Origin: Lucifuga dentata
Lineage: Eukaryota; Chordata; Actinopteri; Ophidiiformes; Bythitidae
Assembly (NCBI GenBank): GCA_014773175.1
Contig: VXCM01001418.1
Location: 58,088-122,087 of the forward strand
Direction: 5' to 3'
Length of the DNA: 64,000 bases
Every line of letters starts with the position of its first letter. Within the stretch, counting starts at the first letter, position 1. The translations under genes were made by a program, and so were the position numbers. Of this stretch, positions 11,968 through 24,400 are shown piece by piece. The notes under the pieces were generated by a model, which saw nothing but the letters and a program-made list of their open reading frames with translations, had not been told where the DNA came from and ran no database searches.

Positions 11968-14557
11968 ATTTTGACTGTGATGTGTGGTATGTGTCCTGTA
12001 CTCATGCTTCACTCTCATGTTCACAAGCTGTCAGTGTTTTGAAGACTGACATTGATGATACAAGATACAAATGATGATACAAAATTAAGTTATAATGTTT
12101 GTTTTTTTCTGCTCTGACCAGTATAGGTGGAATAAATCAGAGAGAAGCAGGCAGGTCCAGTAACTTGAACTAAGATGCAAACTTCTGTGCCAACACTAGA
12201 GTTCACATGGATGAAGAGATCCATGTCTCTAGAAAACCATCAAGATTTTCACAGCAATTGCTGCAATGTTTTTGACCTGTGTGGATCTTTATTTGAGAAA
12301 AAAACAATCCTTTCTTCTCCAAATTTTTACAGTCTTTTTTTTTTTTTTTTTTTTNTTTTTTTTTTTTTTTTTTTAATCTTAAAGAAAACTACTGGTGATT
12401 TTGCATGTTTGAGCCCATACATACAATCTGCATAGAAGTTACATTATTGCCAGCCATTTTTCCAAAACATACTACTGGAGCAATACATTTTCAAATTGTT
12501 TTTCTGACTCCAGACTGTTATTGGTTTTATTTCATTCCAGTATGACATTAAAATCAACTTGTAGAGACTTGAAATGTGCTTGAAATAAGAAATCCAACAC
12601 AGTGAACAAAAACGTCTGCTACATTTTTTTTTTGTTTGTTTTGCCAAAGTTACTTAATTTAACTGATCCAACATGGAGCTAATGTAAGAAAATGTACAGC
12701 ATGTCTTCTGCCAGGGAATATACTCCAGGAGATGATGGGAAATTAAAAATGAACAACTTCTACATTTGGACATACACAATAGTGGCGCAACATTGAATTT
12801 TAAATTGGGTGTATCACCTGGACATTTGATTTTAAAAGATTAGGAGAGTTTGAAAAATAACACGAAAGCTAAAATATGGTTTTATGTTTTGGAAAATTGT
12901 TGGCAGCAAAGTAACACATATGTTATGCTCAAACATGCAAAAATCACCGGTATGGTCATTCAAGCATTTTTTAAAACCTTTTTCTCACTAAGAGATATAC
13001 CTTAAAGGTTCCCCAAAACTTTCTTTATTTCTTTACTTCTCTCCCAATCTCCATTTGTTTCCTGCATCTTTTTTCATTCAACAAAAGACAGATGTAAAGA
13101 GGACAGAACTGTCATGTCCAGATACAATGGACATGAAACTCAATATAGTATATTATTTATGTCTCTTTTTTCTATTTTTATTGACTCAAGTGAAGTTCAC
13201 AAGAGCAACCAGTAGCGTGAAATGCTTTTGATATCACAAGGGACAAATATTGCACCTGGGAGTGTTTTCCAGTTTGGAGAAGGCGAGATGAAAAGCTCAA
13301 TATGAAAGAGGATTGAAAAAAAGACTTACTGTCACTGTATCATGGTGAAAAAAAAGTATTTTGTGTTGGAATTGAATTTGGATTCATTGTGCAATGGCTT
13401 TGAATTGAACTGTTAAACAGGTTTTCTCTTTTTTGTGATTTACAAATGAGATTCACGACATTTGAACATGTCGTGTAGCTCTGTAAAGGCTGATGAAAAG
13501 AAGTTACTGGCAATGGGTTTCCTGTTTGCACTACAATAAAACAAAATTCTTGGTTATGTGGCTTTTAATTGTTCTTTCAATTGATTTCCATGGAATTTTT
13601 CATGCTTCAAAAACAGATTTTACCAGCTACAACCATTCTATGCAAGGAAATGCAATTCCTAAAGTGAGGTGTCCTTTGTTATGGCATTGTAAACATGAAT
13701 ATCATGAATGCAGTGTCTTTTGCTTTCACCAAACCAAGTTACTATAGATATAATGTCTCAAAGTGCTTTAGAAGCCCACACATCAATGGTTCCCAACCCA
13801 TCCCAAGCTCTCTAAGACAAGAAAAAACTCCTGAATGAAAAATGCATATCATATAAGGAAAAAAAGTGGAAGAAACCTTGGGAAAGGCAATTCAGAGTGA
13901 GATTCCCTCTCCTTGAATGGCCAGGTATGCAATAGCAGCCATGTGGGGATACAAGCAAATTACAAAGAGATACATAATGATGAAATAATACAGGAAGAAA
14001 ATGCAGCAATTGAGCCATGATGCAGTAGGAGGATCTCCACAGTTCTCAAAATCCTCATAGAATTCAGCAGCATGTAAATGGTGCTGACGTCTCTTGAATA
14101 GTTACAGAGATAGAGCCACAAAAATATTCTGTTTATTATAGTTGTTTCTTTCTCTTTAGTCAAGTATATTGTTAGAACAAAATTAATTTTCTCTAGGCTT
14201 CTAGGTATGTGGTAATGAGTACTCTTCTTGTTTTAATCTGATTTGTAGCAATATATATTAATTTCTCCTAAATATTAAGCACAAAATCGATGTAATTCAG
14301 TGAAAGCACATAAATTAAATAAGCACAATGATACAGAAAAAGAAGGGATGGTTGATATATTTTTGTTGATATATATTTAACATTGATGTGATCTCAAAGG
14401 CCAGAGCTCCAGCCAATGCCTGATTTTCCAGCATCACTATTACAAACCACACAGCCCAGGGCCTGAAATTGCGTTTCTGTGTCCAGAGGCAGCCTTCTCT
14501 GTAGCATCTTGAGAAAAATGCATCTGCAAGGACACAGAAGTCCTCTTCAGGTCTAAA

Positions 14558-14567
14558 CCTTTGATCC
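14558..14567 (-). promoter_or_regulatory. near-consensus TCF/LEF site, far upstream
   Basis: CCTTTGATCC, one base from the optimal site on the minus strand, 26 kb upstream of lef1. It is within the non-repetitive stretch 14400-14800. Confidence 0.25.
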
Positions 14568-15478
14568 TTAAGAGACCCCCACCTTAGGTTCTGGCATCAG
14601 TGTAATTGAAGATTATTACCAAGCCACAATGCAACCCTCTCAGCAACCGTCTCCATAATGGAAATGAATTGTGTGGTGCAGAGCAGCTCATAACAGCAGA
14701 AAATGGAACCCAAGAGGTAAAAGGAGAGAGGGACGTATTCCAAATTGAAATGAAGTGGAAATATCCTGACCGTGGTGCCATTGGTTAGCCAAGGAGCCGA
14801 AACGAGCAAGATTATTGGCTTACATTTGTAGCTCCTTAGTGTTTTTGTTTTGTTTTGCTGAAGTGGGGTGGTATAGGGGGGTTGTGTGTGCACTTCAAAA
14901 GAATTTGTAACAAACCTAATTCATCTGAAGCATAGGATGAGCTGGTAAGAAAGATGAAAGATGAAAGTGAGTTGGCATGGAAACAGAAAGCACATCAGTG
15001 CTTGCTGGCACACAAAAGGGCTGCTTGTGTTGCATGTTGCATTTCTACGGGAAGAGATCCAGAGAGGCTTTAAGTGCTATCATGACCTTCCAAACAAAAT
15101 TAGCCAATTATGACTAACTAGGGTGCTCAATTTCCACTTTCTATGAGACCGTGCTTATCATGTTTTTCTCTATTTTTACATAGGCCTGCAATATGGAGCA
15201 TAGAATCAACATTTTTGTTACACACCTTCGAGTAGATTTTCTCTTCATTTGTTACACTGGCAGTGATAGAAGTGCTCATATAAAATACCTGAATACAAGT
15301 CAGTCTTGATTTCAAAATTATACTCAAAAAAAAAAAAAAAAAAANAAAAAAAAAAAAAAAAACACACAAGAATTATCAAAAAATGTAATCACTGGTCCTT
15401 GTCAGCGTGTTAAATTATTGACGCATCAACATGTAACTGGTACATGTCAATGGATCAATAATGAAAATCCCCAAAACT

Positions 15479-15516
15479 TGAGATACAAGGTTTTTCTTCA
15501 CACAATGTGAACAATA
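15479..15516. repeat. half copy of the 7611 hairpin repeat
   Basis: Contains the GAGATACAAGGTT arm and the loop-like CACAATGTGAACAA of the 7611-7655 hairpin on the opposite strand, but not the second arm. Confidence 0.4.
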
Positions 15517-16211
15517 TTGGGGCATGCAAGACAGAGGTGGAAGACAAGATTATTTCTCGATGAAGATGCAGATAATTACTATTTTTATTTATTTATTTAT
15601 TTATTTTATAGATTCAGAGTTTCTACTAGGAAACTGAAAAAAAAAGATGGAATCCATATGGTGGATGAGATGTAGGTTTTGGTGTGTAGAGAGAAAGTGT
15701 AGCAGGATATAATGTTGAAACTCACCACAATGGGATTGAAACAGTCCTCAAAACAGTACAGAGAAAAGATGAAAAAACAGAGATATAAAAGAATAAGAAC
15801 CACAACAGCAGAAGTGGATCAGACAGGAAGATCTTCAAGTTTCATGAATATTATGCACATTGTGAAAACAACACAATATCCCTTCTATGTCACTGACTCA
15901 AACCCATACTCAGTCTGGTTTGGTATGGCTCAGTATGGTACAAGTATATGTACTTAGTTACTTTCTACCTCTGGATGCTGGAGAGTAGTGATCGACACGA
16001 GAGGAAATCCAAGATTGTGAAAGGCAGTTATAAAGCATCTGTCTCTCACTCTCTCTTTCAACCTCTGTCTGTCCACATCGCTGTTATCACTTTTCATCTT
16101 ATTGCAGACGCAGGTGAAGCATTAATTGGAAAGCAGTGAGAGCCCATATATCTTCTTTCCATTTGATCTAAGGGAGGGGAATTCCACACCCCTCTACTGC
16201 AAAGACCTCCA

Positions 16212-16290
16212 CTGCTGCTGCTGCTGCTGCTGCTGCCACCACAAACACAAGCACACACACATGCACAGGCAGACACACACACACACACAC
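16212..16290 (+). repeat. (CTG)8 plus CA-rich run
   Basis: Eight CTG units (16212-16236) followed by interrupted CA units to 16290. No coding frame is supported over the triplet. Confidence 0.85.
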
Positions 16291-16878
16291 AAAATCACAA
16301 ACTAACAGTGAAATTCCAGAGGAAAGTTATTCTGCCAATTAAAGCAGCATTTGCAGAAAAAACTGCAGTAACTGAGTAAAAACTGCAATCGTTTCCAAAA
16401 TGCAAACATTGCACAACACTGTTGCCTCTAAACTTTAGTGGTCAGGACATGTGAAACAAAGAAGGCGTCTAAACAGGTAAACTGCCTGGACACACTGTTT
16501 GCCTTTTCATGGTCTCCTTCTCCAGAGGAGTTTGATCTTTTTCTCCTGTATATCCCGCAGTGTCACAAACACAATGCAGTGTCTCGCAGCTTCAAAGGCC
16601 CATTGGTGACAGGTTCAGGGGAAAAGATCAAATATTCATTTCTAAGACAGAGTGGAAATTTAAATGAAATACACTGAAAAAAGGAAAATAAGTGCTTGTG
16701 GCATTGGTGACAGGAAATCGTTCCAGAGTGGAACCTATGGGCTCTCCTTTGTGTTGTTTTTCTAACTTTATTTGATGTGTTGACAGTTGCTGTTTTTTTT
16801 TAACTTGCTTGTGCAGCAGTTTCATTCATTAATTTGTTTTTCAGCCTTATATAATGTGCAGAATCAAATGATTATATG

Positions 16879-17202
16879 CATCTTAAAACTTTGATTCTGC
16901 TCCAATTAAAGCCATAAAATGATTTTTTTTTCAAACATCATTTAAACACCATTTTGAAATTGAGGTTGGTGTAAATAAACGTAGGTGTAACTGACCTAGA
17001 TTATATTTTAATCAAACATGTAAACAATCCGATGGTGTATCAGATGGAGTAAGCAATCTCTGCATGCTTCCCTTTGTATGACGATCAAGCAACCAGTCAT
17101 TTTAAACTGGCGAATGGCAGAATCCTATTAATTCCATCCATGTATACATTCTATTCCACATTTTTGCCTTAATTGCACCATTTGTATAGTGTGCGTGTAA
17201 AG
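16879..17202. mobile_element. TIR element family 1, copy B
   Basis: Second copy, aligned to copy A through TTTTTCAAACATCAT, TAAACACCA, GACCTAGATTAT, GTAAGCAATCT, GAATCCTATTAATT (17120-17133), TTTTTGCCTTAAT and GTGTGCGTGTAAA. It is shorter than copy A through small internal deletions. Confidence 0.6.
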
Positions 17203-20200
17203 ATAAGGGGGGTTCCATAAAAAAAATCCTAGTAACTATGCACACAAAATAAGTGCTGCAATATTTGAAGTTCATTTTCCAATATATTGTTGTAAGAGGC
17301 ATCACAAGTAGAAGCCAGTAAAAATTGGCATGTTAATGAGGTGCTTCACATTTACGAGCCATGTTGTTTCCTCTGGTGTCAAAGCAAAATGGAAGTCAAG
17401 TCGGTATAGGAAATCTAAATTTTCTGCATTAGAGCTCCGCATTTTAAAGAGAAGGTACAGAATGCTGTATCCAAATATGAGAATCCTGGCATACGATGGG
17501 TGTTATGTGCATGTGCGTGTGTGTGTGTACATATATAAGATGCAGAGTGCAGAGGTTGACACTTGAGGAAGAGGTGCAGTGCCACTACAATGTGTAAGAT
17601 CAGATCAAAACTTTCCATTTAAATAAATTGACTGATCAACTGAGTGGAGTTATATATTTCAAATTTATTGATCTTTAATACATGTAAGACAAATAGAGTT
17701 TAAAACATCAGCCAGAATGAACAGATTGAAACAGGCCTTAATATTTGCATGAGTGTGTAATAAGTTGCTTCCCCGACATGCAATTAAGGAAATACTGTAG
17801 CAACACCTCTTTGGACACAAATGATTAAAGAGAGTGGTAACTGACATTTATAAATGAGAGAATATGGTTGTTTGGTGCTATTTGCCCTTACCGGCACGTT
17901 AAATGTGTTTTATGAATTACCCCCATTGACTGCAGCCAACTTTGAGTGATAAATCTCAGGCTTGTTTTCCCTCGGTTAAAATTTTTTCGGTTTGCTGCTC
18001 GTTACGGCTCAGAATGTACTCATCACATCACTGGCAATCGCCTCTCTCATCTCATTTTAGCACACTGCACACCATCATTATCCCTGTGGGCTTCTATGGC
18101 ACTCAAAGTATAGAGCTAATTGAATTAAACTGCATTAATATGACGCACTGTAGGTCCTTCCAACCAAGAAAGAACATAACTCTCTAATGCCCTCATGTTT
18201 ATGATTATATGGGACATTGACTTGAGCAGTTAAAAGAGATGCATTTTATCACATCACACAACTGCCTCTCCATGGTTGCTTATTTACAGCAAAATCCATC
18301 TAAATCATAAACACAGATAGCAAACAGATGCATGCAAAAATTCCCACAGCAATTTGAATAGCAATCCTCAGCAAATATCCTTCTACATCTTTCTCCGCCA
18401 CTTGCAGCGGGAGCAACTTAATCTCTCTCCTCTTAAAGGAGAGACTGGCTGTCAGCTGAAATATGGGCGGGCTGCAAAAGCGATTGCTCCTGAGTGTTTC
18501 ATCAGTATGACAATGTTAACAACAGGCTGACCTCCCGAAGCCTCCAAAGCCAAACTTCACAGAGGGAGGAGGAGCTCCCTCCACTTCTGTTAAGTGTGTG
18601 AAGAGATGGAGGGTTTTAGTGGATTATTGTGATCCCTGCCTGGCTGGCACACGCAAGGGAAGGTCTATGCTGAAAGTGGGATAAGGATCATTTGCGGGCA
18701 CCATGGTTTTCCTTATACCACTTTTTTTTTGTGATTAAATGTGAGCATCTTTGCCACAGCTGTTGTATGTTTGAGCTTCTGCTGAAGATCTTAGTGATGC
18801 AAATCTGAATACTTAATAGTTGCATATCTCCTGTAGAAACTCACAACAGCAGAAAATCCCTGATGTAAATAACAAAAAACAAACAGAAGAGCCAAGAATA
18901 TATTTACCTTATTACTTTCTCTTGTTGCACTGTTTTACTCTTTCCTGCATCACTCCTGAGAGACCATATGTGTGTGTGTGTGTGTGTATGCTGTATTTCA
19001 AGCTCCAGCAGTAGGGAAAGCGGAAGGGAGACCAGCCGGCACACGTTGAAAGGCATGGCTGCTCTTTAATGTGGCTCCAGCCCGGGAGTCCTGGGCCTAA
19101 TGAGGTGCTGTGGAGCTCTGCCGCGCCGTCTCTCATTGCCTACACACCACCAACCCACCACCAACCCACACACTGCCACTGCCACACCATTCAGGATCAT
19201 TAAGGAAGTGCTCCCAAACTCCTCTAAGGACACCGAAGAAAGAAAGAAAGAAAAACAATGCCAAGTTTGACACTAGCTTTTGGGTGAGAACTACACTATG
19301 ATTGCCAGCACCTCTGGGATACAGCCAGCACATGTGCATGCACACACACGTAAGCAGACTGATTTCTTGGCCAAAACTCAGCAGCAACCTCAGTGTCTGT
19401 CTATGTCAAGAGAGCTGAAGGCATGTCTCAGCTCCCATAGAAGAAGTGCAGAGAGAATGTTATTGGCTCTGATGGTCTCCGGGCTGACGACACACTGGAA
19501 ACCTTTTAAACACCTGAAGCAGTTTTAAAAGGTGTTGCAACAGGATTTCACCTTATTTAATTTCTATCTCTCAGTCATAAATCTGCTCAGATGAAACCTA
19601 GACATTTAGATAAGGATGTGTCTCACACTCATAAGGATTAGTGAGATTATCCTGAAGAGTTCTTCACTCTTCACTGGGATAAAATCCTCTAATCATGGGA
19701 TGTGAGTGAACAAGTGGTGATGTGGCTTTCAATGCAACATACAATAATACGTAGTTTAAAAGGGTGATCAGTGTGGACTGTGGAGTTTTCAGTAAAGGTG
19801 GAGGCTTCATGAAAAATAAATGTAATGTTACAGGTTTCTATATTTATTTTTTATTAATGTTGTTTTTATTAATGCTGTGTTTTGTTTTGTTTTTACTTTT
19901 TATTGTACCTCACCACAGTATGAACTTCATTTGCTGTTGTGTTTACTAAGCTTGTAATCTATCTAGATGTTGGGCTGTAAATATCAAACTTTTTTCACTT
20001 ATATGTGTTGTTTAGAGCTACATTTCTCATGGAATAGGATGGAGTTTACTGAAAAGAATATGCTTAATATGCATTTTTTTCATATAATTTTTTTCAAATA
20101 CATTTTTTTCAAATTCCAAATGTTATTATCTATTTAAAAACTTTTAAAAAGCTCTGATTTAATCATTGACATACATTTCTCTCACAACACAAGCAAATAA

Positions 20201-20213
20201 TTGATCATTAGCC
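17203..20213. other. gene-free region with candidate conserved block 18000-18190
   Basis: The block 18000-18190 is non-repetitive and carries homeodomain-type cores (TAATTG at 18117-18122, ATTAAAC, CATTAATATG). The rest has a short (GT)n tract near 18970 and an AT-rich stretch at 19840-20160. Confidence 0.4.
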
Positions 20214-20701
20214 TTAATGGGGACATGTTATGTTTTTTGTTATCTTCTCTCTCTCTCTCTTTTTTTTTTTATAGTGTAATATAGTTGGGCGTATGTTGCA
20301 CAACTTGAGGTTCATGCCTATAGAAATGCATCCAGTAACACAAACCCTGACCTGCCTTGAAAGTTTTGTTTTTGATTAGTACTTTACTTCTGTAACAGGT
20401 TTGCATCAACATGTAACACTTTTGAACACATCTGATTAGTGAGTAAGTGTTTTGCGTAACCATCTCAGGCCTGGCACAGCTGGCCAATCAGAACAGAGCA
20501 GGCTTTTTTTTTTTTTTTTTTTTNGGCTTAAAGAAACAGTATATAAAATGGTCTGTTTTCACTCAGTGTGTGCAGTAGTACTGCAGCAAGGAAAAGCAGA
20601 CGTGGATCAGTGTTTTTCACATTAAAGCAATGCAGAGGTTTCAGAACAGACCACTAAATGAAACTAAAAACATTGAAATTTGTAGAATACGGCCCCTTTA
20701 A
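20214..20701. mobile_element. TTAA-flanked non-autonomous DNA transposon
   Basis: The left end reads TTAATGGGGACATGTTATG and the right end GAATACGGCCCCTTTAA, so both ends start from TTAA followed by a TGGGG/AGGGG inverted terminus. TTAA target duplications are known for the piggyBac and Kolobok superfamilies. The interior (CAATCAGAACAGAGCAGGCT, then GGCTTAAAGAAACAGT) matches a repeat layout I recognise as common in fish. A poly-T run with a single-N gap (20503-20524) sits inside. No coding capacity. Confidence 0.55.
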
Positions 20702-21335
20702 TGTATAGGTAAGTTGGTGTTGATTTTGAAATATGAAAAGATTCCCACAGATGTAGCTGGAGCTTTTTTGTACTGCTCAATAAACTTCAAATTGTTGGTG
20801 ACTCTTTTCAGTTACTGTGTAACTTCTGCTGTTTAGCTCTTTAAAAAAAAAATCAATTGTAACTCAAGCTGATACCAAGTTTACTTATCCCTTCTTATAT
20901 CCTCTTAATGCGCAGCCTATCAGCAGTACTGCATAACTCACGCTGTCACCAGCAGCTTTACACATCAGAGTGTGGCAGTAGAAAAAGTAAATTTCCTCAA
21001 GAGAAGATATTGATGCAGTAATTTTTTTCAAGTATGTACCAAAGTATGTGTATGTCTGTATATGCTGCTGCTGCTTCTGTGACAGTGGTGCAGCCCAGTG
21101 AACAAGATGAATAAACCCCAACCCCAGCACCTTCAAAGAATTCTCAACTGGGGAGCTCAGGCCATGACAGTGGCACACACAGTGAGACTCCCAGGCTGCC
21201 CTGAGGACAAGCAGAGAGATGAGGAGAGGCAGAGGAGAAGGGAAATGAGTCAAGAGAGAAAATTGAAATGGAGAGGACAGAGATGGTGGTGAAGAGTAAA
21301 GGCCACGGTATGCTTCATCTGACTTGAAAAACACT

Positions 21336-21366
21336 AAGACACAGAATTCCTGTTAACGACTTACTT

Positions 21367-21403
<37 letters not shown>

Positions 21404-21449
21404 TACACACATTTACACACACCCTTCTTTAACAGGAATTCTGTGTCTT
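21336..21449. repeat. perfect 21-bp inverted repeat around a (TC)n tract
   Basis: The arms 21336-21356 and 21429-21449 are exact reverse complements (core GACACAGAATTCCTGTTAA), with weaker pairing extending about 12 bp further out. The 72-bp loop is mostly a (TC)n tract at 21366-21402 plus short CA runs. It is a foldback or MITE remnant invaded by a microsatellite. Confidence 0.65.
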
Positions 21450-24400
21450 CTGTGTATTTTTTGTAGGTCTCCACTCGATTATAAACAGGAATAACTATGC
21501 ACAGTTTCGCTTTTAATTCTCTCACCTGAGAGTGGACAGCTGAACACAGTGACAGTTCCACCAATTTGATCTGTGGAGCGGGTGGCTTCCTCCATCTTCT
21601 GACTCCTCTCCAACAGCCATTTCGGAGGAAGCATACTGCCTTAGGAGTTACAGTGAACTACACTGATGCTACAGTATTGAGCTATATGTATTAGATAGAC
21701 TGAAGCGATGCATTCTGATACCACTGGTAACTTTCTCATGACTGAGCTTATAGGCTGCAGACCATAAATATCTTCACTGCTTGAATAAAATTCCTCTGTG
21801 ACTTTCACAGTTTGGTTATCTTCTCATGCAAGAGGCCAGTCTCTTCCTCACTCACCACCAATAATGACACAGAGACAGAAACCATCGGTTACATTATTAC
21901 TACCGATATTCTGTGATCTAGTGAAATTTTCTTCCAAATCAATCAAAAATGGATCACTTGACCATCACATGTGGAAGGATTTTCTAGAATGAAGCATTAA
22001 TTTTCTTGACTCTAGTGCTGTGAGCTGTCTTATTCTCTATTGTTTCAAGATCCTGACAGTCATTTCTACAAAATTCCTAAAGGAAGTTGATTTGAATTGG
22101 AAACAGTTTGAAATGATTTCAGTGCCTTGGTGGATTCTTTCAGATTGCTTGAGAAAATGAGCCTTAAGGACAAAGGACTGTATAAGGACTCTTCTCTGTG
22201 AAATACATCACAGCTGGCTTGCTGCCCACAGACACACCAGCTCCCACGTATCCTCACCCCACTGCCTCAGATCCCAGGCCAACCCTGTTGTCCCGCCTCA
22301 TAGGTCAACCTTGGCTGCTCTCTCTCCAGCCTCCTCTCCCTCAACACCTCTGGCACAGCCAATCCTGCCTCTCTCTGCCAGATTTAACACAATCCAAAGA
22401 GGATACAATGTAATGTTTTTGTGAAAGGATGAACATGTAATTAACCTTGGGCCATGGGTGTTTTCGCCTTGTGTCAAGAGAGGTACAGAAGGTAGGTTAA
22501 GCTAACAGTCAGGAGTGTATGAGGGAGCTAAATTAATGAAACAGCCACCCATTAACCCATGTGGCTTACTGGCTACTCACTCTGCCTGAGATCATAATAA
22601 TGTAGACTGCACTGCTAAAACAGAAAATAAAGAAATCCTCAAGCTTTTATCTCAAGATGATTCAAAGAAGATTTTCTCTGATTTTTAGGGTGTTTTCATG
22701 CCTACATGGTTTGAGCTGTTTTGATCAACTAGGGTTTGTTTCTCCTTTGGTATGGTTGCTTTGGGCACATCTGAACACAGCAATCGTATTTGGATTTATG
22801 CAGACCAAAACAACCTCAATGGGTCTCAGTCTTGCTAAGGTTCAAACAAACTCTGGAGCGGTTTGCTTGTGATCTGAACATGATCTGCACTAGTTCCAAA
22901 TTAACTACAGAGCATCAGTTACCTATTGTATGATATAGAACCCACTTTCCCTGGGTGTGCATGGTTAATGTTATCTAAACTATACCTTTGATTAGAAAAT
23001 CCAAAGGATGCTTTAAATGGTCGTAACATATCAATCTTGCTTAATATGTCTTCAGATTAACAGGTTGAAGGTTAGCATGTGGGTGCGTGTGCTCAACCTG
23101 TGCTTCTATTGTTCAGCTGTCTGAAGGCAGCACATCTTCTTCACATAATGTGCAGCAATAAACAGTAACAAGTGTTTTTTCAGACATTGTCTTGAAGTCA
23201 AATTCAGCTTCCGTTGGTATAGCTAAATGATAACTATGACAAGTAAATTTCCCAATTCTGTCTTTCATATTTATGTCAACTTTTTCCTGTGTTGATTTTC
23301 TTCCCCTCCCCCCNCAGCTATTTCTGACCAATGAGCGGAGGGAGATTTCTCACATGACTTTTATTGCTATAGTTTGGTTTGATTGGATTTTTGCCCTAAG
23401 TGAAACAAAACCAAACAAAACGCTAAATTAAAAGTTGTAACAATTTAGTCCCTGATTTTGAGCAGACAAAACAGACTACTGTTCTGAAAATGTCCTAAGA
23501 TAATTTGTCTGGATTTATGTAAGGTATTCTGTCTATTTTCCATCTTCTGGCCAGAAACAAATGTCACTTGTTGTTTACACTTTGCAGATGTTGAAGGATT
23601 ATAACAAGCCAAAAAAAAAAAAAAAAATNAAAAAAAAAAAAAAAAAATCTAGTTTCAAGCATCTTTAACTTGAATGTCTCAAGGTTCATTGGCTAAGTGC
23701 AGCTAACCTTGAACTGAAGTCTTCATTATTACTTTTTGGATCAGACCATCTTTTGTTGTGGCTGGATTTTAATTATTGAAAATATTTCACTAGATAACAG
23801 AACATTTTTCAGGTATCTAGGAGCGGGTTTTTATGTGCAAACTTTACATTATGCATGCTTAAATATTCGTATATAGCAATAAAGAGAAATGATATGCACA
23901 AACCACTTACACACCTTGCCTTTACCTTCAGCTACTGACAATATATTGCACGAGATGTTGATTCTGTTACAGTTAAATGTAACTATACACAGCAATACAG
24001 TCCAAACACTGGTTCCAATAGAAAGATAGTTTTTGTCACATAATCCTCCCTCCCCCATTTTTCATTCCCTTTGTTTTTCCTCCATGACATATAAAGCCCT
24101 TACAGCCACTGCTGATGCTGGGTAGCATCCATTCACATGCAGATGTTACTAAATCCTCTTCTTGTTTTGTTTCGGGGATGGATCATTTTGTTTAGGTTCC
24201 CCCTCCCACTGCTCACACTCCTGTTTGTGTCTCCTTGTTTGCTTTTATAGCCCACAGAAAAGGCAAAGCCCCAAAATGGACGGTTCAGAAATGTTAATTG
24301 GATGCTCTATATAATGAACCCTGGCATGCTCTGGGTGTTTGCATAGATGATGACTGATAAATGTTTTATTCTGTGCGTGAAGCTATATGTATATCATCCC

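Larger units (their letters stand above)
11968..16878. other. gene-free region, no feature recognised except homopolymer gaps
   Basis: Contains gap-bearing homopolymers at 12335-12374 and 15326-15361, an 8-bp hairpin (13454-13475, CACGACAT/ATGTCGTG), one near-consensus TCF/LEF site (14558) and the CTG run. Otherwise featureless. Confidence 0.6.

Noticed and set aside
16212..16236. Coding CTG/CAG repeat (polyglutamine or polyserine)
   Set aside because: No supported exon overlaps it in either direction.
20885..21334. 149-codon minus-strand ORF
   Set aside because: Ser/Pro/Leu-rich low-complexity product with no recognisable domain, next to a foldback and microsatellite.
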